Source of the DNA: Adiantum capillus-veneris
Taxonomy: Eukaryota; Streptophyta; Polypodiopsida; Polypodiales; Pteridaceae
Direction of reading: 5' to 3'
Assembly (NCBI GenBank): GCA_014529385.2
Contig: CM043967.1
Location: 9,311,501 to 9,375,500, forward strand
Length of the DNA: 64,000 nucleotides
The position numbers and the translations under genes are program-made. The notes under the pieces were generated by a model. It was given only the letters and a program-made list of their open reading frames with translations, was not told where the DNA came from and did not search any database. Every line of letters starts with the position of its first letter. Position 1 is the first letter of the stretch. Of this stretch, positions 1 through 17,900 are shown in pieces.

Positions 1-2152
<2,152 letters not shown>

Positions 2153-2684
2153 CTGAACACTAGACACCCTACAACATGGGACCTTGCATAAATTATAGAG
2201 GACAGATACTCTCTACTCTCCACTAGTCTCACCATGTCTCAAAGTCCATGCTCACTCACTAGTAGGACAATGGCCACTTGGCATCAGTTAAAAGCCTATC
2301 ACGTCCATGGGAGAGAGCATCTACCTCATGTTTAAGAAAAGCAATGTAGCTGGCTGCCTCATCTAACATTGAGGTTGTGTCTAGGTTGTCGCCACCTGGC
2401 ACGAGCTTCCGTATCGCATTCAATCTATCTCGGACTTTAGCACTACGTTGCCGAGTAACCGCACTCTACCGCTCCACTGACACCTGACTGTGGCTGAGAC
2501 GTGGCACCTATAGATTTGCCTCACGGAAAAGCTCTTGCCCCCACAATTAGCCGTCAATCGTAGTGTCGCTTCCACGAAAGCTACTCAACATCAAGAGATC
2601 GTGAAGCTCTTGATAGAGAACTAGAGGCTTGATGTGGCCCTCAATCAGAGTCAAGAGCTGGTTGTTGCAAAATGTACAAGCCCC

Positions 2685-2689
<5 letters not shown>

Positions 2690-2721
<32 letters not shown>

Positions 2722-2741
2722 TCTCTCTCTCTCTCTCTCTA
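2690..2741. repeat. (CT)n microsatellite
   Basis: A CT dinucleotide tract of about 50 bp interrupted once by CACT. No gene is associated with it. Confidence 0.9.
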
Positions 2742-3054
2742 GCCGCAACAAAGGGACTGGAAGGCTAGAAGGCCATGTTAGAATGGCACGTGTGGAATTT
2801 TCCCTCTATCAATAGAAACAAAAATCAAGGCCACACTTTTGTAGTAAAACATCAAAACGTTGCTAGTAGGGGGCACCCGTTGAAAGAAAATCGTAAAATG
2901 CTTCCTTGACATAGATTGGATGCAGGTGGATTTAATTGGGAATCTTGGTACTAAATGAATAAATTGAATATGTGCGCGCCACGACAACAAAAAGAAAAAT
3001 CAAAGATCCCCAAGGAGATTCTCTCTCTGTTTGCCGATCGGAGGTGGTTGATTG

Positions 3055-3385
3055 TCTCTCTCTCTTTCTATTGTGGACAGGGCAAGTGGCAAAGTCTCTC
3101 TCTCTCTCTCTCTCTCTCTGCCCCCCCCCCCCCCCCCCCCCTTCCATGTGCGAGCAGGCAGGGGGGGCACAAGGAGGGAGATCGTGACGGGGTGCGGGGG
3201 GGATGCAGGGCGGCTGTAAGTGCAGCAGCTGAGACGATGCCTCGTTGCCTTGTTGCATGGCTAAGGCCAGAAGGTTTTTACTTTGTTAGCATACATACAG
3301 GTTCAAAAATTTGGCTGCTAGTTTCTCCACGTGGCTGGGTTTTTGTAACAGTAAGATCGAAAGCTTGGATTTTTAAATTTGCAAC
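3055..3385. repeat. Diverged copy of CT-tract repeat family
   Basis: A (CT)n tract and a run of about 22 C residues are followed by a segment beginning TTTGTTAGCATACATACAGG (3279 on) and then TTCAAAAATTTGGCTGC. The same order (CT tract, then GTTAGCATACA, TTCAAAAATCTCGCAGC and a CACGTA-type stretch) occurs in the two copies at 8.47-9.52 kb. I infer a dispersed repeat family of unknown type. The proline/serine-rich frames over it are low-complexity artefacts. Confidence 0.55.
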
Positions 3386-3539
3386 TTTGCCTCTTTGACT
3401 CTTTTGATAGTATCCAACAACAAAGGGTAGCAAAAGCCCACAAACAACTGCAATAACACAACAACAACTCTGCGTAATAAGGGTAGCGCCAGAAAGATGC
3501 ACAATGTTTTCAACGGATGCAAAGCTTGTGATATATATT

Positions 3540-4769
3540 TTTGTCTCAAAGGCTATGCTTACATCTTGAAGGCATGTGCAACTCATCAATTGTTTTGTCC
3601 TTCAGGCAACACAAAATGCTCACAATTATATTGTTAGTCAGAGACTGTTGAAAACAAATGTCCTATTTGGCACTGCCTTGGTCGACATGTATGCCAAATG
3701 TGGAGTGCTTGACATAAATTTGTATTTTGAAGGCTATGCTTACTTTGAAGGCTATGCTTACATCTTGAGGACATTTGGCTCTATGCCAGTGCTCAACGAG
3801 CTTCCTATTCTAAGTGTGGACTCTTGGAATGCACTGATTGTAAGATTTTTCACATAAGCGCAAGGCCAAAAATCTCTAATCTATTTTCACTAGATGCGAA
3901 GCGAGGGCCTCTCTCCACATGCAATCACCATGCATGCATCTTGAAGGCATGTGGATCTATGCAAGATGCTGACACATAGGCACAAAAATTCACAATTATA
4001 TTGTTAGTCAGAGGCTTTTGAAAAAAGATGTCGTACTTGGCATAATCTTGGTCGATATGTATGCCAAGTGAGGGCCTCTCTCGAGATGCAATCACCTACG
4101 CATGTGTCTTGAAGGCATGTGGCTCTACGCAAGATGCTGTTATGGGCACGATTATATTGTTAGTCAGAGGCTGTTGAAAAATACAAAGTGAGGACATCGT
4201 CCCAAATGCAATCACCTAAATTTTCTCTTGAAGTCATGTGGCACTACGCAAGATGTCAATATGGGCAACAAAATTCATGATGATATTGTTAGTCAGGGGC
4301 TGCTGAAAAAAGTTGTTGTGCTTGGCATTGTCGGAGACGACATGTATGCCAAATATGGCGTTCTTCAAAAAGCTAAAGCAAGCACATCTCTCTAGATGCA
4401 ATCACCTATGCTTGCCTTCAAGATGCTTGCTTGCATCTTGAAGGCATGTGGCAACTTGGAAGATGTTGAGATGCCTGGTCTGTTTTCAACAAATGCAAAG
4501 CAAGGAAAAGAAGTTGTGCTTGGCATTGCATGTATATGTTTTTAGCAAATGCAAATCAAGGAAAATAATTTGTGCTTGGCATTGCATGTATGCCAAATAT
4601 GGTGTTCTTTAGAAAGCTGAAGCAAGCACATCTCTCTAGATGCAATCACTTATGCTTGCATCTTGAAGGCATGTGGCAATTTGGAATATGATGAGATTTC
4701 TGGGCTATTTTCAATAGATGCAAAGCAAGGGCATATATCCATATGCAATCACCTATGCTTTTGTCTTAA
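3540..4769 (+). pseudogene. Degenerate PPR repeat array, part 1
   Basis: This is a decayed relic of a pentatricopeptide-repeat gene of the PLS type, the family of sequence-specific organellar RNA-binding proteins that includes plant RNA-editing factors. The clearest unit (about 3600-3860) reads as an N-Y-I-V-S helix, GTALVDMYAKCGVL at about 3677-3718, and then a DSWNALIVRF segment. The MYAK signature DNA recurs near 3687, 4057, 4342 and 4585, each followed by a frame break. Stretches resembling an A-I-T-Y-A-C-I-L-K-A-C-G helix recur between them. No frame exceeds 93 residues, and no E or DYW C-terminal domain is visible. It continues at 5987 after an inserted element. Confidence 0.8.
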
Positions 4770-5986
4770 CACTAGATTGGTAACAGAGCACTTTTATGTC
4801 CTTTAACACTTTTATGTCTTGTGAACCAAGCAATTTCCTAATATTAATGTAGGAGATGCTAATTTGGTTTTTGAATGTTTGATATTCACAAAGATAGCTG
4901 ATGAGCTAAAAAAAACTTGGAAATTTTTTAGGCTATTGATTTTGGCTCTAACATTGTGTTTGACAAGGATTTTCCAACCTAAACTGTCCCAAAAAAACAT
5001 GTGATGTTTTTTTATCGTAGACCACCCTAGAACGCCTCTAAGTGGCTTCTAGGGTGTTGCATAATTAGACTTTGACATTACAAAGGTTTTCTAATGCTTC
5101 TAAGGCATGACAAGCGTATATATTCAAAGTTATTGCCTAATTATCAAAAATTTGCCATGCAAATTTAAGGAGAAATTTTACACTTTCATGAATTTTTTGG
5201 ATATGTTTATGCTATACAAAGGTAGTTTTGATTGTAAACATCATCTCATAACTATGTAAGGCTTATTTCATGAGTTTTGGAGAGCCTAATACCCCAAATA
5301 GCCAAAAATAATAGGTCGGAAGAAAATTCCACTTTACCAAAATCACACTCATTTTGCATTAGAAATTTATTGTGTTTAATATTGGTCATTACATTAAATG
5401 AACATTGTCAACTTCTAACTTAGGTCCATATCTAAGCATACAAACCCAATTTGGGTTTAAGTAACTATTTTTCAAGGAGGTTAGGATGGTCACAATGTGG
5501 AACCCAGTCATTCTCGCAATTTTTGTGTCTTGTGGTTGTGTCTAGAATGATCATAATAAGACATGTTTGCATGTCTTTGATAAGTTTTTGGGTGTCAATA
5601 TGAGGGTGAAGTACCAAGATATATCAATAAACAAGTTATATAGTGCAGAATATGGGCGTGGGCAAGCGCACACAGAGGATAGGTCAACAAAATGCAAAAA
5701 ATGCCCCTTTTTGGTATCTAATTCTACACATATTTTTTGTGTCTAATTCTACACATAGTTTAAGAATTTTTGTGGCTATAGCATCCATATACTAAGACTA
5801 GGAACCCATCCAAGTCCGTGGGAAAAATAGGTTTGTAGCATGAACACTTTTATATATGGTGTACCATTGGGGGTAACCATGAAAGTATGTTGTTTTCGGT
5901 AAAATGTAGCACTTACTATGAGTATTGATTTCTTTCCAAAACCCTAAAAGGACACTTTTATGTCCTAGTAGGCTACCCAACTAGTG
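4770..5986. mobile_element. Non-autonomous TTAA-flanked DNA transposon (piggyBac-like)
   Basis: The 1217-bp segment is flanked by TTAA on both sides (4766-4769 and 5987-5990). It begins CACTAGATTGGTAAC and ends with the imperfect inverted complement GGCTACCCAACTAGTG. Removing the segment plus one TTAA joins PPR-like DNA into GTCTTAATGGCATGTGG. That closely matches uninterrupted paralogous PPR units in this window (GTCTTGAAGGCATGTGG at about 7387), so the insertion boundaries are supported by an empty site. CACTTTTATGTCC occurs near both ends in direct orientation. No transposase is encoded. TTAA duplication is the hallmark of piggyBac. The CACTA-like terminus alone would suggest a CACTA relative, but those make 3-bp duplications. 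Confidence 0.72.
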
Positions 5987-8360
5987 TTAATGGCATGTGG
6001 CACTGCCTTGATGTTTGGAATGTCGTCTCTTCACAGTGAGTTCTTGAGGGGTTGAAGCAAGCACATCTCTCTAGATTCAATCACTTATGCTTGCATCTAA
6101 GGGCATGTAGCAATTTGGAAGATGCTGAGATGAATGGACCGTTCCTTTGCTCAATTTTTTTTAATCAACACCTCACTTTTATGCAGTGACTTCAAAGCAA
6201 CGGCACATAGCGAAGCGAGGGGCTCTCTCCAGCTATTATCATCTATGCATGCATCTTTTTTTATCGACGCCTACACACTGACTTCAGGGCGGTGACACAT
6301 AGCAAAGCGAGGCTTGAAGGCACGTGGCTATATGCAAGATGCTGATATGGACACAAAGATTCACCATTATATTGTTAGTTAGAGGCTAATGAAAAAGGAC
6401 GTCATGCTTGGCATTGTCTAATGTGGTGTGCTTGAGAAAGCACAAAATGTGCTTGAGGAGCTTCCTATCTGGAATGTCACCTCTTAGATGGACTGATTGC
6501 AAGATGTGTGCAACAAGAGGGCTATTGAAAAAATATGTCATGCTTGGCACTGTCTTGGTTGATATGTATGCCAAATGTGGTGTGCTTGAGAGAGCACAAA
6601 AAGTGCATGAGCAGCTCCTTGTTCGAAATGTCACCTCTTAGAATGCACTGAATGCGAGATGCACACAACAAGAGCAAGGCCAAAAATCTCTAGGCTACTT
6701 TCAACGAATGCAAAGTAAGTGTATCTCTCCAAATTCAGTCACATATACTTTCATCTTGAAGGCTATGCTTACATCTTGAAGGCAAGTGATCGAAGAGATT
6801 CCTGTCCGGAGTCTGGACTCTTGGAATCATTGATTGCAAGATTTTTCCCACACGGGTAGGGCTAGAAAGCTCTAGTGTGTTTTCAACAGATGCGAAGCAA
6901 GGGCCTCTCTCCAGATGCAATCACCTATGTATGCATCTTGAAGGCATGTGGCTCTACGCAAGATGCTGATATGGGCACAAAAATTCACAATTTTATTGTT
7001 ACTTAGGGGCTGTTGAAAAAAGATCTCGTGTTTGGCACTGTCTTGGTCTATATGTATGCCAATTGTGGTGCACTTGAGAAAGCACAAAGAGTGCTTGAGG
7101 AGCTTCGTGTCCGGAATGTTGCCTCTTAAAATACATTGATTGCGTGATGTGTGCAACAAGAGTAAGGCTGCTAAAAAAGGATGTCGTGCTTGGCACTGTC
7201 TTGGTCAATATGTATGCCAAATGTGATGTGCTTGAGAAAGCACAAAAAGTGCTCGAGCGGCTTTTTTCTAGAATGTCACCTCTTGGAATGCATCGATTGT
7301 GAGACGTGCATAACAAGAGCAGGGCTAGAAAGTGCTAGGCTGTTGCAAAGCAAGTGTATCTCTCCAAGTTTAGTCACCTGTACTTTTGTCTTGAAGGCAT
7401 GTGGCTCTACGCAAGTGCTTGAGGAGCTTCTTTTTTGGAGTGTGGATTCTTGGAATGCATTGATTGCAAGATTTTCCCCACAGGGGCAAGGGCAAAAAGC
7501 TCTAGTCTGTTTTCAATAGATGCGAAGTGAGGGGCTCTTTCCAAATGCAATCACCTGCACATGCATCTTGAAGGCATGCAGCTCTTCACAATTATATTGT
7601 TAGTTAGAAAGCTCTAGGCCATTTTCAAATTCATATCCGGAGTGTGGACTGTTGGAATGAACTGATTGTAGGATTTGCCCCGCAGGAGAAAGCCCTCGTC
7701 CATTTTTGGCAGATACCAAGTGAGGACCTCTCTCAAGATGCAATCACCTACGCATGCATCTTGAAGGCATCTCGCTCTACGCAAGACACTGATATAGGCA
7801 CAAAAATTCACAATTATATTGTTAGAGGCTGTTGAAAAAATATGTCATGCTTGGCACTGCCTTCGTCAATATGTATGCCAAATGTGGTGCATTTCTGGAC
7901 AAAAAGTGCTTAAGGAGTCTTTTGTCCAGAATGTCGCCTCTTGGAATGCACTGATTGTGGGATGTGCGCAAGAAGAGCGGGTCTATTGAAAAAATATGTT
8001 GTGGTTGACATTGTCTTGGTCGGTATGTATGCCAAATATGGTGCGCTTGAGAAAGCACAAAAAGTGCTTGAGGAGCTTCTTGTCGTCGCCTCTTGGAATG
8101 CACTGATTGCATGATGTGTGCAACAAGAGCAGGGCCATAAAGCTTTAGGTTGTTTTCACCGGATGCAAAGTAAGTGTATCTATCAAAATTCAGTCACCTA
8201 TACTCTTGTCTTGAAGGCATGTGGCTCTACGCAAGTGCTGGAGGAGCTTCTTGTCCTAAGTGTGGACTCTTGGAATGCACTGATTACAAGATTTTCCCCA
8301 CAAGAGAAAGCTCTTATCTATTTTTAGCAAATGCGAAGCCAAGGCCTCTCTCCAAATGAA
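5987..8360 (+). pseudogene. Degenerate PPR repeat array, part 2
   Basis: Continuation of the PPR relic. MYAK-type helices occur near 6564, 7052, 7210, 7871 and 8025. Units of the form Q-K-V-L-E-E-L followed by S-W-N-A-L-I occur near 7420-7470, 7640-7670 and 8240-8290. Many units are nearly identical to one another, including the shared phrase AAGGCATGTGGCTCTACGC, so the array grew by internal duplication. Every frame is broken within about 110 residues, and one linker (near 6165-6300) contains non-PPR DNA. PPR proteins of this type usually act in mitochondria or plastids, but this copy cannot encode one. Confidence 0.8.
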
Positions 8361-8468
8361 ATATCATCAATCAACATTAGTAAAAGACTAGTTTAGAACA
8401 GAAGCTAATTAGGTAAAAGCCACGGTACCAATCAAGAAACAAGAAAACTTGCTTTGGTGAAAGATATC

Positions 8469-8469
8469 G

Positions 8470-8535
<66 letters not shown>

Positions 8536-8765
8536 TTGTCTCCAAGGATATACTCTTGTTGAATCTTTCAATGACACAACCAAACTTACACAAATGACAA
8601 GAATGCATGCAATAGAGCGAGAATGAATCAAATAATTAATACAATCTAAAAGGTAAGAACATATTTAGACGTATCAAAATTGGGACATGAAGATCATGGC
8701 ATTGTAAACACAAGACTATGTCAAATTAAGGTAATAGGATTTGTGGAAAGCAAAGCACACACTCA

Positions 8766-8806
<41 letters not shown>

Positions 8807-9006
8807 CCAAGCTGTTCTCTTCTAGGTTCTTGTTACTTCGTTAGCATACAGTCATATTCAAAAATCTCGCAGCTCCATTCACGTAATTGGGATTTTTAAA
8901 CGCTTCATCCTTATTTTTTAACATGTTGCAAGCTTTTATAATCGTTTCCTCTTACCCTCGGACTCCAATACAAATGCGGCTAACAAAGCACTAAGGTATC
9001 AAGCTC

Positions 9007-9043
<37 letters not shown>

Positions 9044-9271
9044 TGCTCTCTCTCCATTTTTTTCTCCAAGGATATATACTCTTAAATGACACAACCACAC
9101 TTACACAAATGATAAGAATGCAAACAATAGAGCGAGATTGCATGAAATAATCAATACAATCTAAAATCTAAGAACATATTTAGACTTATCAAAATTGGGA
9201 CATGAAGATCATGGCATTGTAAACATAGGGCCATGTCAACTTAAGGTAATAGGATTTTGGAAAGCAAAGCA

Positions 9272-9328
<57 letters not shown>

Positions 9329-9520
9329 CAAGCTGTTCTCTTCTAGGTTCTTGTTACTTCGTTAACATACAATCATATTCAAAAATCTCGCAGCTCGGTT
9401 CACGTAGTTGGGATTTTAATGTCTTCATTCTTATTTTTTAACATGTCGCAAGCTTTTATAATCGTTTCCTCTTACTCTTGGATTCACTTCAATTCAATAC
9501 AAATGCGGCTAACGAAGCAC
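8469..9520. repeat. Tandem duplication of ~530-bp unit with CT microsatellites
   Basis: Two direct copies (about 8469-8990 and 9005-9520) share this order: a CT tract, TTCTCCAAGGATATA, a stretch with AATGACACAACCA and ACAAATGA, the phrase AAAATTGGGACATGAAGATC, a second CT tract, then CCCAAGCTGTTCTCTTCTAG and a TTCAAAAATCTCGCAGCTC block. The copies differ in microsatellite length and scattered substitutions. No coding frame is supported. A third, more diverged relative lies near 3055-3385. Confidence 0.85.
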
Positions 9521-9525
9521 TCTAG

Positions 9526-9552
9526 TTTTTTTTTTTTTTTTTGGGGGGGGGG
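9526..9552. repeat. Poly-T / poly-G junction
   Basis: A run of about 17 T residues is followed directly by about 10 G residues. This is a low-complexity tract with uncertain length. Confidence 0.8.
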
Positions 9553-15061
<5,509 letters not shown>

Positions 15062-15064
15062 CAA

Positions 15065-15065
<1 letters not shown>

Positions 15066-15152
<87 letters not shown>
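15066..15152. repeat. (CA)n microsatellite
   Basis: About 43 perfect CA dinucleotides, located about 540 bp upstream of the copia element remnant. Confidence 0.95.
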
Positions 15153-15689
15153 TACGCAAAATCTAGGAACCTTGTTAATATGCTTGTAACTTTCTACTCA
15201 TGCAGAAATCAGTCGGACATACAACGTTAGGCAAAGGCAGCTGTGGAGGAACAATGTGAAACAATACCCCGGGGGATTTTTTGGAGAACATCTTATGCCA
15301 TACTTGTGGAGATTGTTCTGCATATGGTTGTATTCAAACTTTTTTTTGGAATAGAACATTTTATTTGGTGCCATAAAATAAATGGACTTGATGGTTTTCA
15401 CAGGAATAGGGTCTAATGGGTTCAGGGCACATGATAACATTTAAAATAATCTCACATGCTAGGAATAAAGCAAAGTCGAATGGATAGTATTACTACTAAA
15501 CATAGGAATGGATCTCTGAGCCGAGGCAGGTGCATGGGCTGTCTTTAAACACCAAAAACGGGCAGCGCTACTGAGTGGTATATAAGCACAAAGCGAACTG
15601 CAACATGCATCACACTTGCACCATCACCCATCGCACACACACAGGCATCAACGCACAAACACACACTAGGGGCTGGCCCGAGCCAAAGG

Positions 15690-17635
15690 AAGAGGAGGAG
15701 ACCATGCACATAGATAGAAGCCTAAGATCAAAGCTAGATGCAAAGTCCAAAAAGTGTTTCTTCATTGGCTATGGAGAAGGTGACTTTGGGTATCGCCTAT
15801 GGAATCCTGAAGATGGTAAAATCTTAAGGAGTAGGGATGTAATTTTTAACGAACAAAATATGTACAAAGATTACTTGGAAAGAAAACAAACAAAAGAAAC
15901 AGGTGATGAGTACATGGAGCTTGAGGACGGTGAAGACTCAAGGACTGCAAACGGTGACAATGTGCAACAACGTCAACCAAATGAGGAGCCTCAACCTATT
16001 CCCCGAAGATCTACAAGAGCAAGTAGACCTCCAGAAAGGTTTGTTCCTTCCTTCAACCATCTCTTGATCTCAGATTCTGGAGAGCCGGAATCATACGAAG
16101 AAGCTATGCAACATGAATCCAAAGAAGAATGGATGAAGAGCATGCAAGTGGAGATGGACTCACTACATCGCAACCAAACATGGGAGTTGGTTGAGTTGCC
16201 TAAAGGTAAGCGGGCACTTCAAAACAAATGGGTGTACAAAGTGAAGGAAGAAGAAGGTGGGAAGAAAAGGTACAAGTCTAGGCTTGTGGTAAAAGGGTTT
16301 TACTCAAAAGAAAGGTATTGACTTCAATGAAATATTTTCTCCTGTTGTAAAAATGAACTCAATTAGGCTTGTCCTAAGCCTTGTGGCTGCTCATGATCTA
16401 AATCTCGAGCAAATGGATGTAAATACGGCATTCCCTCACGGTGACTTAGAGGAGGAAATCTACATGCTTCAACCAAAGGGGTATGAAGTAAAAGGTAAGG
16501 AGAAAATGGTTTGCAGATTAAAGAAGAGCTTCTATGGTTTAAAGCAAGCATCAAGACAATGGTACTTCAAGTTTGATCGATGGATGTTGGATCATGGATT
16601 CACAAGATGCAACTCGGATCACTGCGTCTACACGAAGAATTTGGGAGATGGAAAATTCATCATCCTAATGTTGTATGTTGATGACATGTTGATTGCAAGT
16701 GCTAACATGCAGGACATCAAAGACCTAAAAAAGGAGCTATCTAAATCTTTTTCAATGAAAGATTTAGGTGCTGCAAAGAGGATACTTGGTATGAAAATAT
16801 CAAGGGACAGGACGAAGAAGACAATAAAGCTATCTCAAGAAGATTACATCAAGAAGGTACTAGAAAGGTTTGCAATGAAAATGCAAAACCAATTTCTACA
16901 CCTTTGGATGGTCATTTTAAACTAACGAAGGATATGTGTCCAAAGGCACAAGAGGAGATAGCCTATATGTCTAAAGTTCCATATGCTACAGCGGTAGGTT
17001 CTCTAATGTATGCTATGGTCTGGACAAGGCCAGACATTGCACATGCAGTGGGAGTTGTGAGTAGGTTCATGGACAACCCAGGTAAAGAGCATTGGCAAGC
17101 TGTGAAGTGGATACTTAGGTATCTAAAAGGGACAACAACAAATGCTTTGTATTTTGGAGAAACTGATATTTTTCTAGAAGGGTATGCTGATGCAGATATG
17201 GAAGGTGACAAAGATACTCGAAGGAGCACTACTGGCTATGTGTTCACGGTTGGAGGCACAGCAGTAAGCTGGGCTTCAAAGCTGCAGAAAGTGGTTTCAC
17301 TTTCTACCACGGAAGCAGAGTATGTAGCAATGACGGAGGCAAGCAAAGAAATTATGTGGCTTCACAGATTCTTAGAAGAGCTTGGATTCAAACAAGACAA
17401 TTGTGTCTTGTACAGTGATAGCCAAAGCGCTATCCATCTTGCGAAGAACTCAACCTTTCATTCAAGGACAAAGCACATTGAGGTGAGATATCACTTCATA
17501 CGCACTCTTTTGGAAGAGGGACAACTAAAGCTAGGAAAGGTGCATACAAGTGAAAATCCTGCAGACATGTTTACCAAGGTGGTCAACAAGGAGAAGTTGA
17601 GCTTTTGCTCATCTTCAACCGGCATTCAAGGATAA
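15690..17635 (+). pseudogene. Copia pol polyprotein, C-terminal part, two frameshifts
   Basis: The frame starting near 15700 encodes the end of integrase, recognisable by LDAKSKKCFFIGYGEGDFGY and a SRDVIFNE motif. A linker follows, then the copia RT start (a WKSMQVEMDSL block and ALQNKWVYKVKEE). A frameshift near 16305 moves the reading to the frame starting at 16353, which holds the MDVNTAFPHGDLEEEIYM block and the catalytic YVDDMLIA motif (about 16672-16695). A second frameshift near 16895 leads to the frame ending at 17635. That last frame carries the RNase H region with STTEAEYVAM and the DSQSAIHLAKN block. The order integrase-RT-RNase H defines copia. The frameshifts mean it is inactive. 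Confidence 0.93.
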
Positions 17636-17682
17636 GAAGCCAGAATGGAAAGCAGTCACAGGTTTGGTTTGGAGATCAGTCT

Positions 17683-17695
17683 CCAAGTGGGAGAT
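17683..17695 (+). promoter_or_regulatory. Polypurine tract of copia element
   Basis: AAGTGGGAGAT lies directly upstream of the LTR start TGTTAAGT, the usual copia arrangement. It primes plus-strand DNA synthesis during reverse transcription. Confidence 0.75.
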
Positions 17696-17900
17696 TGTTA
17701 AGTATGGAGCCTGATTTACCCTTGTAATTTTCTGTGGTAAAAGCGCACATTTGTAAGGCCCCCATTATGAGGAGAAGCCATCGTGCGTGAAGGAAAATCA
17801 CTCACCGGAAAACAAAATTTTCACGGCCAAGAATCAGGCCAAAAATTTTCCCTCGCCGGAATATTATGTAATTCCTTTTCTCCATTAAGTAATCTACTCA
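17696..17900 (+). repeat. 3' LTR of copia element
   Basis: The LTR begins with TGTTAAGTATGG immediately after the polypurine tract. The 3' limit is uncertain because there is no 5' LTR to compare. CTACTCA at 17894-17900 is a plausible CA terminus, and one seven bases further on is equally possible. Confidence 0.6.

Larger units (their letters stand above)
15690..17900 (+). mobile_element. 5'-truncated Ty1/copia retrotransposon
   Basis: This LTR retrotransposon keeps only the C-terminal part of pol (integrase tail, reverse transcriptase, RNase H), a polypurine tract and a 3' LTR. There is no gag, protease, integrase core or 5' LTR upstream: coding similarity begins abruptly near 15690 after a CA-rich stretch. 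The loss of the 5' half prevents a check of target-site duplication. It is isolated, not nested in the other elements of the window. Confidence 0.9.

Noticed and set aside
2955-3398. 147-residue ORF
   Set aside because: It spans a CT tract and a poly-C run and changes with tract length. No domain is visible.
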